Assembly: GCA_036784855.1 (NCBI GenBank)
Contig: JAZDSV010000060.1
Coordinates: 20,001-77,023 of the forward strand
Reading direction: 5' to 3'
Length of the DNA stretch: 57,023 nucleotides
Source: Aphelidium insulamus
Lineage: Eukaryota; Aphelidiomycota; Aphelidea; Aphelidiaceae
A program made the translations under genes and the position numbers. Positions within the stretch are counted from its first letter, which is position 1. Every line of letters begins with the position of its first letter. The notes under the pieces are model-generated. The model had not been told where the DNA came from. It saw only the letters and a list, made by a program, of their open reading frames with translations, and did not search any database. Below, piece after piece: positions 21,934 to 31,524 of this stretch.

Positions 21934-22659
21934 ATCTTGGTTGAGTCGGGAACTTGATAATGTTTGTCTCACGTCTGTCATGGGCAGATGAAAGGAGTTA
22001 CCTGAAGTGTTAAATTATAGCCTCCCAGCGAGCGAAACAGCCACAATGAAAGAGAGTTGCTGCCACATTTGCTATATACTGACAGAGGCTGTGAGATTGT
22101 CAACATCTGCCGTGGCTAAACAAGTGTCGGACAATGGTAACTCCCATGAGCTCCCAATGTCTTCACTATTACTGTAGTGAACATCAATTGTACCTGAAGT
22201 ACTGAAGTACATCTGTGTTAAACTGACGGCGGATTGTGGCATTTTAGTCATACTACCTGGATGCATGGCATTTCGAGCATGTAGCATCTAGTAACATAAA
22301 ACCATTAGTACTTTGAGGAGATCCGATGGAGTGTATTCGATTTCAGTTTAGTAGATCTGACTCGAACCGACTGCACCCGAGAATGTTAATTATAAGTTTG
22401 ATCATCGACCTTACAATTTACACCTGGAGTTGCCACTGTCAAACGGCCATAATCATTGAAAGTCAAGTACACACGCCATGATAGTATGGTGATCAAACAG
22501 TTGCATATGAGCATCTTCACATGCCTTTAGCAATAATGGCTCTTACAATTTTCTTATTACCTACATACTGCAGCCCAGGTATTGTTATGTTAAAAAAATT
22601 GGAACCTTCGCTCAGGCTGTATCATTGTGTGTGCAAGATTCAACAAAAAAAGCAGTTGA
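21934..22659. other. AT-rich intergenic region with weak minus-strand coding-like pieces
   Basis: About 725 bp between PER1 and the adenylate-kinase-like gene. On the minus strand two pieces look faintly coding: 22497-22400, which reads LTFNDYGRLTVATPGVNC, and 22287-22072, a 71-residue frame from an ATG. They could be two exons of a small gene or relics. I do not recognise them and see no matching splice pair that I trust. Confidence 0.3.
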
Positions 22660-24622
22660 ATGATTCTCGCGCGCCTGTGCCGAAACGTGCCCGGTTCGGT
22701 TCCGTGGTGGCAGGCACGATTGCGGCCCATGCCTGCTACCAGGTGGCTGTGTGATACCCGCACACCCGCTGCCACCGTAACTGCCCCACTGCGCCAAACG
22801 CCGCCGGTGCAAGAGGCCTCCGAGTTGGTAAAGAAGATTGCGGCAGCCAAGCCAGGCGAGTACTTTAATCGCACTGCCTGCTGTGCGTGTAGAATTACAA
22901 CTGCTTAGGTGATGCCGATACGGTGGGACGCAAGGCGACTACCGGTGACACAGTATCGGCGACAAAGTAAGTGGCTCAGCCGTGTTCCGACATATCAACT
23001 CAACTTGCGCAGGTTGAGCGGTATTGACGCCGCAAAGCTGCTGTTCAGCCAGGTGTGGGCGGGTCTGGAGAAAGGTCTGTTGTACGCAGTGCTTATAATT
23101 TCTGTACTGATATGCAGAGATGAATGGCCGTGAGAATATGAGGTGACTTTCTGTTCTGTTGGCACAGCACGAGTGCTAATGGCCATGGCCAGGTTTCCGC
23201 AGGAGATCATCTGGTTGATGGGAGCGCCCGGTTCCGGCAAAGGCACCAACACTCCGGCCATCATGAAGGCGCGCGGCATCACCAACGATCCCATAGTGAT
23301 GAGCCGCTTGCTGCAACATCCCGACACGCGGCGTCTTATTGATCGTGCGGAAATGGTTGGCGATCGTCTAATTATGGAGCTGTTACTGCGTGCTCTTTTG
23401 CGTGCCGACCCAAACGTGGGCGTGCTGGTGGTAAGTGCCGGGGCATCTGTGGTTACATGCTCAACAGCGTTGACAGGACGGTTTCCCTCGCACAGAAATC
23501 CAAGTTGAATGTCTAAAGTTGTTGCACGACAAAATGGTTGAATTGCAGCTTGCGTTTGCCAATACGCCGCTGCGTGATAGATTCCGGTGTGTTGAAATGA
23601 TTTGTCGGAATTTTTTTTTCACCTCACACTCCAGACGACCGATATTCCGCATAACTGTGCTGTACGTCGACGAGGAAGAGTCTGTCAACCGCCAACTCAC
23701 TCGGGGCAAACGTGTCCGTGAGCACAACCGACGAGTACTCGAATCTCAGTCCGGAGAGCTCTTGATGGAGCGGGTCACTGATCTGGATGTCAAGGTGTAC
23801 ATAATCGTGATTGTCAGCACTTCGTTCTAATTGCTAATACCGTGCTATCAGCTTATCCGAGCGCGGTACAAAGTATTCACGCAACACTATGGCGCCCTGA
23901 TTCGCCTGAAGAAGCTGTTCCCATTCCATCTCATCAGCTCTGTTGGCCCTGTCGAAGAAGTTATGCGGGCGATATGGCGTGAGTTTGAGTATCAGAGCTC
24001 GCTGGAATTGGGTTCGTCTACTTAAGTATCCTTATTCAAATCTAATCTTGACTGCGCCGTGCAGATGAGCAAACATACGATACCATACAAGTGGTGCCGA
24101 TTGCGGGCAAAATAGGACAGCATTCCCGGCAGAACCTAGTGCGGCGCTTGGAATCATATCAAACTCGAAGTCTGGAGCGGTTCAACGAGGCAATCAAATT
24201 GATAATGCAACGATTTGTACCCGAGATCGAGCGACATGCCATCTCCGGCTCTTCCGTCGTCAGAATGTACGTCCATGTGCTCACACCACCTATTAACTCA
24301 TTGTGCAAGAAATTCGACGGATCTGTCCGACAGCACTCTGGTCGACATGATTATGGATGTGCTGTCCGAACGCGGCTATACTGTCAGCGTCGACAGTGCC
24401 ACGCACTCCACACCGGTACGCGTCAATCAGACCACGTTTGAAATCATATGCGACGCGAAAACATTCTATGAGTTCCGCGTCTCGTCGCCTCGGCAGCAAA
24501 TCCGCGGTGTATTTGATGATGCCAACATAAGAGATACCGCGGGTGATGTCTCTTTAACTGAGGAAAGCACCGGCGCCAGTGCACCGACTTATGACTCGAA
24601 AGACAACACTAGTGGGGCATAA
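22660..24622 (+). CDS. adenylate-kinase-fold nucleotide kinase-like protein with long C-terminal region
   Basis: Long P-loop protein of the adenylate kinase superfamily, of the form found in plants, algae and some fungi. ATG at 22660 begins MILARLCRNVPG, Arg-rich and lacking acidic residues, suggesting mitochondrial import. The P-loop is GAPGSGKGTNTP (about 23221), followed by IVMSRLLQHP and, across an intron near 23430-23490, DGFPRT-like sequence with VECLKLLHDKM. RITVLYVDEEESVNRQLTRG is the lid-side region. The C-terminal third (from about 24064) has no known motif: DEQTYDTIQVVP, then an acidic, Ser/Thr-rich end. About eight short introns. Whether it has kinase activity, and on which nucleotide, is not decidable from sequence. 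Confidence 0.78.
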
Positions 24623-24636
24623 TATACGTGTATATT

Positions 24637-24969
24637 TCATTGCTTCTTTTGACTTGTTGACGGGCGTGGCCATTGTATCTTTGGCGGCAGAGCTTTATCA
24701 ATGACGGCAGCTGAGTGGACTTTCGGGTCCAGCAGCGAGGAGATGGTCGGCTTCTTTACGAACGCGTGAAAAGTTGATCCGTCGCACAGGCGCGTCTGGA
24801 ATGACTTTGGCGTGGGAGCAGGCTCTGGCCGTTGCATGAGCCACTCCAAATCGCGTCTCTTTGCATGGTCTGGTGTGGCGAGTAGATGCTGCCGTGACCA
24901 GCCGCTGAAGTGTTTTTGTCGGGCCACGGAGCTCGCGGACAAGGCGCGCCTGAGCGAGATTGATTGCAT
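24637..24969 (-). CDS. small basic protein with mitochondrial-type N-terminus
   Basis: A 110-residue single-exon frame, ATG at 24969 to stop at 24637. The start, MQSISLRRALSASSVARQKH, has Arg, Ser and Leu and no acidic residues, as mitochondrial presequences do. The rest is basic and Pro-rich with KRRDLEWLMQRPEP and PKIQWPRPSTSQKKQ. Size and composition would suit a mitochondrial ribosomal or respiratory-assembly subunit, but I do not recognise a family and name none. It is convergent with the kinase-like gene (stops 14 bp apart). The MULE target duplication begins only 43 bp before its ATG, so the transposon has replaced whatever upstream sequence it had. Confidence 0.55.
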   Translation of the reverse strand: MQSISLRRALSASSVARQKHFSGWSRQHLLATPDHAKRRDLEWLMQRPEPAPTPKSFQTRLCDGSTFHAFVKKPTISSLLDPKVHSAAVIDKALPPKIQWPRPSTSQKKQ

Positions 24970-25020
24970 TTTGGGATTTTTTTTGGTTGGCCTTACCTTA
25001 TTTAGAACAATACTTTAATA

Positions 25021-25100
25021 GGACCCAACTTTTTAGCGCTCCTGCAAACAGAGCGCAGTTGGGCAATTCTGCGCTCTTTGCAATCGCAAACAACGCTAAG
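25021..25100 (+). repeat. left terminal inverted repeat region of the MULE
   Basis: Starts GGACCCAACT and has AGCGCT at 25035-25040, TGCAAACA at 25043-25050, GAGCGCAG at 25051-25058 and ATTCTGCGCTC at 25066-25076. These pair in inverted orientation with motifs at the right end. Confidence 0.75.
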
Positions 25101-25819
25101 TCCCACAGACGGCAATGCCGGCACACAATAAACTTGCTTCTTTCTCTGTACTGTGTACTATATTCCGTTCGCCACATGCTACGTCGCATCTTGAGCAAGC
25201 TGTCCAGCCAGGTGGACCCTACACCTCCACCGCGTCCAGCAGACAATGGCGCCACGGGTAATACGCCAGGGCGGCGCAGCAAGACGACTTGTCCTACGTC
25301 GACCCTCGCCTCGGGTACTATGTGCCTCCCGGCAAGCGTAGATGCACCGATAGCAATGCCTACGCGACTGTCGATGCACCTGCACACTGTTCAGTCAGTC
25401 ACGTCAATGTTGCTGCGACAGACTGACTAACCATGCTATGAGACGGAGTACCCCGGTGCCATTATCGGCGTACTTGATGCGTTACACAGGGGCCCAGTGC
25501 ATTACGCACCAGCAGGCCGCAATGCCGTCCCATTGAATGTCGTGGAACATGGTACGGCGCATGATAATGACATGCGGCTCCGTCACATCATGACGGCATG
25601 CAGAGGCGCCCTCTGGCCTGGTCCGCATTGAGGCACCGCAAGCCGAGCCGGTCCAAGACACTTTAACGCTCGCTAGCCGTGGAGAGAGTTGTACGTTTGC
25701 ATGAAATATCTGTTCTTTGTGGTGTAATGCTGCTGCGCAGCGGGAAATGCGCGTTTGGAACTAGACAATGGAATCGCCACCCGGCCGATTGAAGATGATA
25801 CAGTGTCTGACGGTACACA

Positions 25820-27940
25820 GTGACTGCGGACGCGGTGATATATTCCTCACGTATGGTAGATGAGCCGGTCTTTACCCTTGTCAAAGGAATGACTTTCAAG
25901 TCGGAACTAGAGGCATATAATCACGTCCAAGAGTACGCTCACTTGAAAGGCTTTTCGATTGCCCGCTGCACTGTTCGCCGCGACAAAAGCATTGCGATGG
26001 AAGATAATGAAGTGTCGGATGGCGAAGCCGACGCGTTAATTGGCGATGATAACGCGGAAGGCAAAGGGTTGGTCCGACGGCGCAAGTTCAGGTGCCGTGC
26101 AGGTGGTAAACCTGGGACCAATGCCAAACGCTCCGTAAAAAGTAACTCGTCCATTTCAGGTAAGCAGATCGTGTTACTTGAGCAGAAGTAACATTTAGGT
26201 TCGCATTACATACCAAGTATCCTCTGCGCTCTACATGATTACTTCACTTGAAATCGGACACAATCATGACATGGTTGATCCCGACATTGCTCATCTACTA
26301 CCTGGTAATCGGATCATTCTCCCAGCTGTGCGGGAACGAATTGCGACTCTTTACAAAGCCAACTGCATTGTCCCGCAAATCATGACGATTTTGAAGGGGA
26401 GTTTCCAGTGAATGAGCGCCGTTTCATCAAGAAAGATGTATACAACTACATCGCAACACTGCAAGTGCGGTCAACTATGCCACAGGCCGCGGAACTATTG
26501 ATTGACTTCCAAACACATAAGAATGCTGACCCCGAGTTTTACTATCAAGTACTTACCGTCGGGAACGTTTTGCAAGCGGCTTTCTGGTCGACGGGCAAGC
26601 AGCGCGAGTCACTGCACTGGTACGGTGATGCGGTTCTCTTTGATCCGACTTACAAAACCAACTCGCTTTCAATGCCACTTGCACCGTTTGTCGGTATTGA
26701 TGCCGATGGGCATACAATTACGTTTGCCGCGTGTTTGATGGCCAACGAAACGGCAGATACTCTTTCCTGGGTAATGGAACAATTTTGCAGCTCTGCACCA
26801 CGCCACCAGAAACGATTTTCACGGACGATGACCCAGCAATTGCGTTGGCAATTTCCGACAAGCTTCCGCAAACACTGCACCGCCTTTGCTTGTGGCACTT
26901 CAGCACAAATGTCAAGAAAAACCTCGGACGAGTGCTTGCGGCGCGTTCGGATGCATTTCTAGGCCTTTTTACTACTGTGCACAGCGCTGCACAGTTGACG
27001 AGTTTGAAGGCGGAAAATTTGAAGAATTGCAAATGATGGTGTGCAGCAAATCGCACGGCGTGGAAGCAAACACGCAATCTGACAGTACTTTGACATTGAT
27101 GATTGTCACAGTGTCTGACATACATGTAGGCACCGCGGCACTACCGTGTGACTGTCAGCATTGCAAGTACATGGCCCGCCTTTACTCGAACCGCAAGAAG
27201 TGGGCATTTGGGTACTGCCACCATCGATTTGATGCGGGGATGTCATCAACACAGCGGTCAGAAGGATGGAACGCGTGGCTGAAGGGAATTGTTGGGCCAC
27301 GTAAGCGATTGTCGGAAAAAATATGGCAGGCAAGGTCACGGCATATGCATACAAGATCTTTAACGATGAGTTGGAGAAGGCGGACAAGTACTGCCTATCA
27401 GCTACTGGTGCAATTGTCAGTACAGATAGCGCACACACACGTGAGTATACAATGCATGAAGCACTGACCTGTTCTTGCGGCCGTATGTACACCTCCGGGC
27501 TGCCGTGTCGACACTTCCTGGCATATGCGATTGCCAAGCAATGGACCACACTGCCAGACGAGGTGGTGCGTGAACGATTTCGCCGCGGCTATGCTGGTCG
27601 AGTTATTGTCCTGCCACCAAGCCAGCAACCGGCACTCGCTGCTCCAGAAGCAGTGGAGGCGCCACGCATTGACGACTATGCTACTCTGCACCACAAGTGG
27701 CAGCAAGTACTGCGCGCCAATTTTGCCACGTACCGCCAAGAGCTTTCCGCACTCGCCGACGCATTGCTGGATCCCTGCGGCTTGAAGACATTTCCGATGG
27801 CAGAAGTGAACGAGGAGGCGGGCGAGGCGCAGCAGCAGCTGCAAGATCCACCGCGGCGCCGTGGTCGCGGTCGACCGAGAGGCAAGCGATTCCGTGGCGC
27901 GCTGGAGAAGGAGAATCGGCGCCCCGCAGCTCAGCCGTGA
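25820..27940 (+). pseudogene. MULE transposase: FAR1-type zinc finger, transposase core, SWIM finger, AT-hook tail
   Basis: DNA-binding and catalytic protein of the element, now split over several frames. Visible parts: a FAR1/WRKY-GCM-like N-terminal domain (MTFKSELEAYNHVQEYA at 25890, later RRRKFRCRAGGKPG); a piece at about 26235-26405 with EIGHNHDMVDPDI; the core with DAVLFDPTYKTN (about 26629; first catalytic Asp region), TDDDPAIALAI (about 26822; second), LHRLCLWHFSTN and FDAGMSSTQRSEGWN (about 27226); a SWIM finger CSCGRMYTSGLPCRHF (about 27475); and an AT-hook-like tail RRRGRGRPRGKR. A polyadenylation signal, AATAAA, follows at 27967. Frame changes at about 26795, 27000 and 27320 lie inside conserved blocks and do not resemble introns, so the gene is probably broken. 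Sequence before 25820 may hold a first exon. Confidence 0.82.
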
Positions 27941-27966
27941 ACCGTGCAGGAGAGGAGTGTGAGGTC

Positions 27967-27972
27967 AATAAA
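27967..27972 (+). terminator. polyadenylation signal of the MULE transposase
   Basis: AATAAA 27 bp beyond the stop codon of the transposase tail frame. Confidence 0.5.
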
Positions 27973-28089
27973 CTGTTGTGACAGTGCTGTGGGAACAGTG
28001 TGTGCAAAGGGGGCGCTGAAACGGTGCATTGGCGGCGGACAATGGGGCGGCGACCTTGACCTTGCAGGTGCGCTTGATTGGCTATTTAT

Positions 28090-28170
28090 TAAAGGGAGCG
28101 CAGTTGGTGTTTGCAGCGCTCGGAGCGCAGAAGTGCAAACAGCGCTCCGGAGCGCAGAATAGAATAGGCC
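28090..28170 (-). repeat. right terminal inverted repeat region of the MULE
   Basis: Read inward from 28170 it starts GGCCTATTCT, then ATTCTGCGCTCC, then GTTTGCA, then CTGCGCTCCG. GAGCGCAGAAT at 28150-28160 is the inverse of ATTCTGCGCTC at 25066-25076. Short GCGCTC/GAGCGC units repeat five or so times here. Confidence 0.75.
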
Positions 28171-28308
28171 ACTTTAATATCACTGCCTGGCAAATCTGAC
28201 TTCTTCCCAAACTGCAAGAAAAGAAAAGAAGGACCTTCAATGCATCATCCGCTGAATAAATATTAATTTTAAAGATCATATCTAGTTCATGTGTGGCGAG
28301 ATGTCGAC

Positions 28309-30282
28309 TCATCGTCCCAGTACGCGAGAAAGTTGCGTCCACCAGCTGTGCACTGTGGGGGCAATGTTTAACCAACTAGCGTTTCTGATAAAGAGTGCTG
28401 GCGCGTAGTAATTTCTGTGACGCACGGCATTCTTGGCTTTGCGCAAATTTAGTGGCGTGGCGGAATTGACAGACTGGTCCAGTGCTGGGTCCGGTCTGCT
28501 CAATGCAATGTAAGAATATGCAATGTTCATTAATAACATTATTTTCATACAATTTAGGTGAATATCCCGATATTTCAATAGCTCGCGGACAAAACACAGT
28601 AGTCAGATATATCAGTGCACCCAGCACGGCAAGTGCTTGAACGAGATAATTCCACCAAAATTGATAGCCTTCCAGATAGGCGCTGCCAAATATCAATCCG
28701 AGTACTGGCAACAAGACCATGACGGGGAAGAAGTGACGAAACTTTTTCAGCGAGTAGAGCCGATAGTGCGAATTCAGCAGGACCAGAATGTTGCGCTGCT
28801 GATTCATCATGCTCCTGTTGTCCGCCGCATTGCGCTGCAGCACCCGGATAATGGTTGCCTGCAGTCCAACCTCGAGTATAAATCCAACAACGATGCGCAC
28901 AAAAGCGCCCATGATCTACCAAATGTCCACGGTGAGGGCATTAACAATTTGCTGGCTGACCGACCAGGAAAAATGTTGAAAATGTGTCACCGAACGCGAC
29001 TCCCAGCCCTGTGCACTGGTAAAATCCCAATGCGACTACAATTTAGCGGTGACCTCAGGGTGTATAGTAAACTAGTTAATTACTTATCATGGCCAGCTGC
29101 TCGCTAGCCATCATTGTGCGGTCAACAATCGACCATCCAAGGCATGATAGCACCGCGACCGCCATAAAGCCTGTATCACCGAACGAGACAAATAACGTTC
29201 CCAGCTGCCTTTACATCACATTTAGTACACGATAAAGAACAGTATCCATACATAAGACAGATACAGCACAAAACTACAACAAATTTATACGTACCCTATG
29301 AGCTCATTGTATTCCCCAGTAGTCCGAATGGTGGAGAAATATATCGAGTCAAGAACAAACCCTGTGCAGTACAAAATGGCGCATGCATTAAGCATCCATG
29401 GAAGTACAACGGCAGTATTTCTGCACGGACGTCAATACAGATGGTCAGCGAATGATTGCATGCCCAACCTTCGAAGCAGATCGTTGGTCCATAGGATGAT
29501 GAATACAACGTACGGCACAACCAATATCATGGCACTGTAGTAGTAGCCCACCTCGGACAATTCCAAATAATTGGCATCGCTGTTCTTCAATGTTAACGAG
29601 CCCTATCGCGTTGCTGCATTAGTGCCACAGATGCACAGATAGCATGTAGCCCAGCATGCCGAAAAAGAGACCGTGACGTTGCTTGGCTCCACCAGCAATA
29701 TATGCGTGTATCTATCAAATGTGGATATAGTAAAATTGATGTTCAAGTCTGCGGTGAAGGGAAATCGCTATGTTGGATAGCGTTAGTGTGACGGGCCAAA
29801 GTATCAATGACACCTCAGCGCATCTGACCTGTGTGCAGGGCCATGCGTATCTGTCGGTTCTCAGCATGGCGTACGGACTAGTAACAGCGTCCTACATATA
29901 TATCACATCAGCCGGAACAGAGAGCATACATATAAACGTGCCCACTGCTCCGTGCTGTACATGCAGTAGACCTTTTCCACAGCGGGAACAGTCTACCAGC
30001 CATGTTATCAGCAGCTGCAGTGTACATATTAGCGGCACACCGCAGTCACCCTACCGCAGATATGCTCAGGTAAACCGTGGATCCGTTTTGCACATAGTTC
30101 TGCCCGGGTGGAATCACCACGAACTGGTAGCCACTGTATGGTATCGGCGGATCCGCCATGCTTGGGTCAATGGAACCGTCAAGCACGTGGGTGGCGCACC
30201 ACACTCCTTGTCTCACGTGGACAAGCAGTAGCATTGCCACAGGGCACCACCGAAGCGCCCATGTGAGCAGGTATCGACGCAT
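28309..30282 (-). CDS. seven-transmembrane Golgi-type protein, GPR107/TMEM87/PTM1-like
   Basis: Multi-exon membrane protein. ATG at 30282 opens a signal peptide (MRRYLLTWALRWCPVAMLLL), then a luminal domain with YSGYQFVVIPPGQN and, after introns, INFTISTFDRYTHILLVEPS (about 29745-29680), a beta-rich GOLD-like region. A membrane part follows: SEVGYYYSAMILVVPYVVFI (about 29550), further hydrophobic pieces to about 28950, then KKFRHFFPVMVLLPVLGLIF (about 28750), NYLVQALAVLGALIYLTTVF and a conserved-looking FCPR. An intron at about 28545-28500 leads to a last exon ending SRVLGR at 28309. The order of signal peptide, luminal beta domain, 7TM and FRHF motif fits the GPR107/108 and yeast Ptm1 group. 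I place it there with moderate confidence; exons between 29600 and 28950 are not resolved. Confidence 0.5.
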
Positions 30283-30387
30283 GTTGCACACAGTCGGCTA
30301 ACAACACACACACACACACACACGCACGCACGCGCAAGCACACATCACGTCTAGTTATCGGCAGCTTTAATATCCGCGCTCCAGTGT

Positions 30388-30936
30388 CTATGCCGGCAAT
30401 AATGAAGTATCTGCAGCAGTGGACTCTGCATCCGTGATATTATGCGCCGCGGTGTCTGCGCCAGATGTACCAGAGGCGGTGCCAGAAGTGGTATCTGCGC
30501 TGTCGGCAACGATTCCACTCGACTCCGATTGTGACGGCGACGACGACGATGATGATGGGCGCGGCTGCTCTTCCTCGTCCGGCAACTGATCGGCATACAT
30601 TTCGGGGTACTGCTGGAAGCACTGCTGCATCTGCTGGAACGCCTCAATGCAGTCCGAACCCCTTGGCTCCGCCTGAGAGAATATGAAGCAAGAGAACGCG
30701 GATTTGAACTCTTGGCCGCACGGGCCAGATGCCATGCCGCCCAGGCACGGGCAGTCCCAGTTGATTTCGCCAGTCTCGGGGTTGTAGGCTCCAGCCGGGT
30801 CACCGCTTTCCGTATCTGCAGTAGTATCAGCGGCTGCATCCTTTGGCGCATCCGCATCAGATCGTGCACTGGCTGCCGGCAGCGCGTAGTCCTCCTCCGC
30901 CAAAAAGTAGATCTCGTCCTTTGGCGCGTTCTGCAT
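30388..30936 (-). CDS. MIA40: MIA40/CHCHD4, intermembrane-space import oxidoreductase
   Basis: Oxidises incoming cysteine proteins in the mitochondrial intermembrane space, working with Erv1. Single exon, ATG at 30936, 182 residues. The redox CPC is in [17 protein letters not shown]; the twin CX9C follows as [11 protein letters not shown] and [11 protein letters not shown]. The N-terminus, [17 protein letters not shown], resembles the short animal CHCHD4 start and has no presequence or transmembrane anchor, unlike Ascomycete Mia40. A Ser/Asp/Thr/Ala-rich tail of about 60 residues is longer than usual. Identity is certain from the cysteine arrangement. Confidence 0.95.
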   Translation of the reverse strand: MQNAPKDEIYFLAEEDYALPAASARSDADAPKDAAADTTADTESGDPAGAYNPETGEINWDCPCLGGMASGPCGQEFKSAFSCFIFSQAEPRGSDCIEAFQQMQQCFQQYPEMYADQLPDEEEQPRPSSSSSSPSQSESSGIVADSADTTSGTASGTSGADTAAHNITDAESTAADTSLLPA

Positions 30937-31440
30937 TTTTGAGAGTCCAGTGATTGATATCTAGCTTGACTCCCTTTCCACGCTAAGCCCTGGCCTATTA
31001 TGTGCATATCCGTGCATAAGATATGTGAATAAATGTATCCATATATGCATGTAATCATTATACATATTGAGAGTGACAAGAGAGGATATAGCCATTTCAT
31101 ATTACTATAGGGGCTTTGTAAACCTCGAGAAAATTTTATAAAGAACTTGCACGTTATTCAAAGGCTCAAGAAAGGTGTGTTGCATAACTTACTACAGATG
31201 AATGACGTGAAAGTTTGTCCACGCTTGACCTTGAAGAGGATTCATAAGCATTCTCTATCTCTTTTCTACAACTGAAAGTAAACATGCATGTATAAACTGT
31301 ATATATTAATATATGTATTTTGCCTGTAAATACCTTTACCTGCAGCACACACGAAAGCAAATGTCCACAATCAGGGCGTTCGCGTCATCCTCGATCCATT
31401 GATTGGCCAGTGCAATTACAACAGGCAAGTGGCGCGCACA

Positions 31441-31493
<53 letters not shown>

Positions 31494-31524
31494 TTAGAGA
31501 AGAGCGTTTCCAGTCGGCGCCGCG
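30937..31524. other. intergenic region with CA and TA repeats; possible small minus-strand gene
   Basis: Between the divergent starts of MIA40 and SEC62. A CA run and then a TA run occupy about 31440-31492. On the minus strand two open pieces could be joined across an intron near 31335-31272: one reads VVIALANQWIEDDANALIV (about 31425), the next RKEIENAYESSSRSS (about 31260). I see no clear start codon and recognise no family, so I do not call a gene. Confidence 0.3.

Larger units (their letters stand above)
25012..28179 (+). mobile_element. Mutator-like DNA transposon (MULE) with 9-bp target duplication
   Basis: A complete-looking insertion of 3,150 bp (25021-28170) flanked on both sides by the same nine bases, ACTTTAATA, at 25012-25020 and 28171-28179; bases just outside the nine do not match. 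Nine bases is the usual duplication length for Mutator-like elements. The ends are imperfect inverted repeats: 14 of the first 22 positions agree without gaps, both starting GG and both having GCGCTCC at positions 16-22. Inside each end are further inverted copies of short motifs such as GAGCGCAG, ATTCTGCGCTC and TGCAAACA (25035-25100 and 28096-28160). The cargo is a MULE-type transposase with several frame breaks, so this copy is probably not autonomous now. Confidence 0.88.

Noticed and set aside
22072-22287. A 71-residue minus-strand gene starting at 22287
   Set aside because: It has an ATG but no family signature; pieces nearby look weakly coding, so a relic or small gene is possible, but I cannot support a call.
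25012-25430. Forward frame in the left part of the MULE starting near 25166
   Set aside because: It has Pro/Ser/Thr-rich low-complexity content and no transposase motif; it might be a first exon but cannot be tied to the FAR1 frame.
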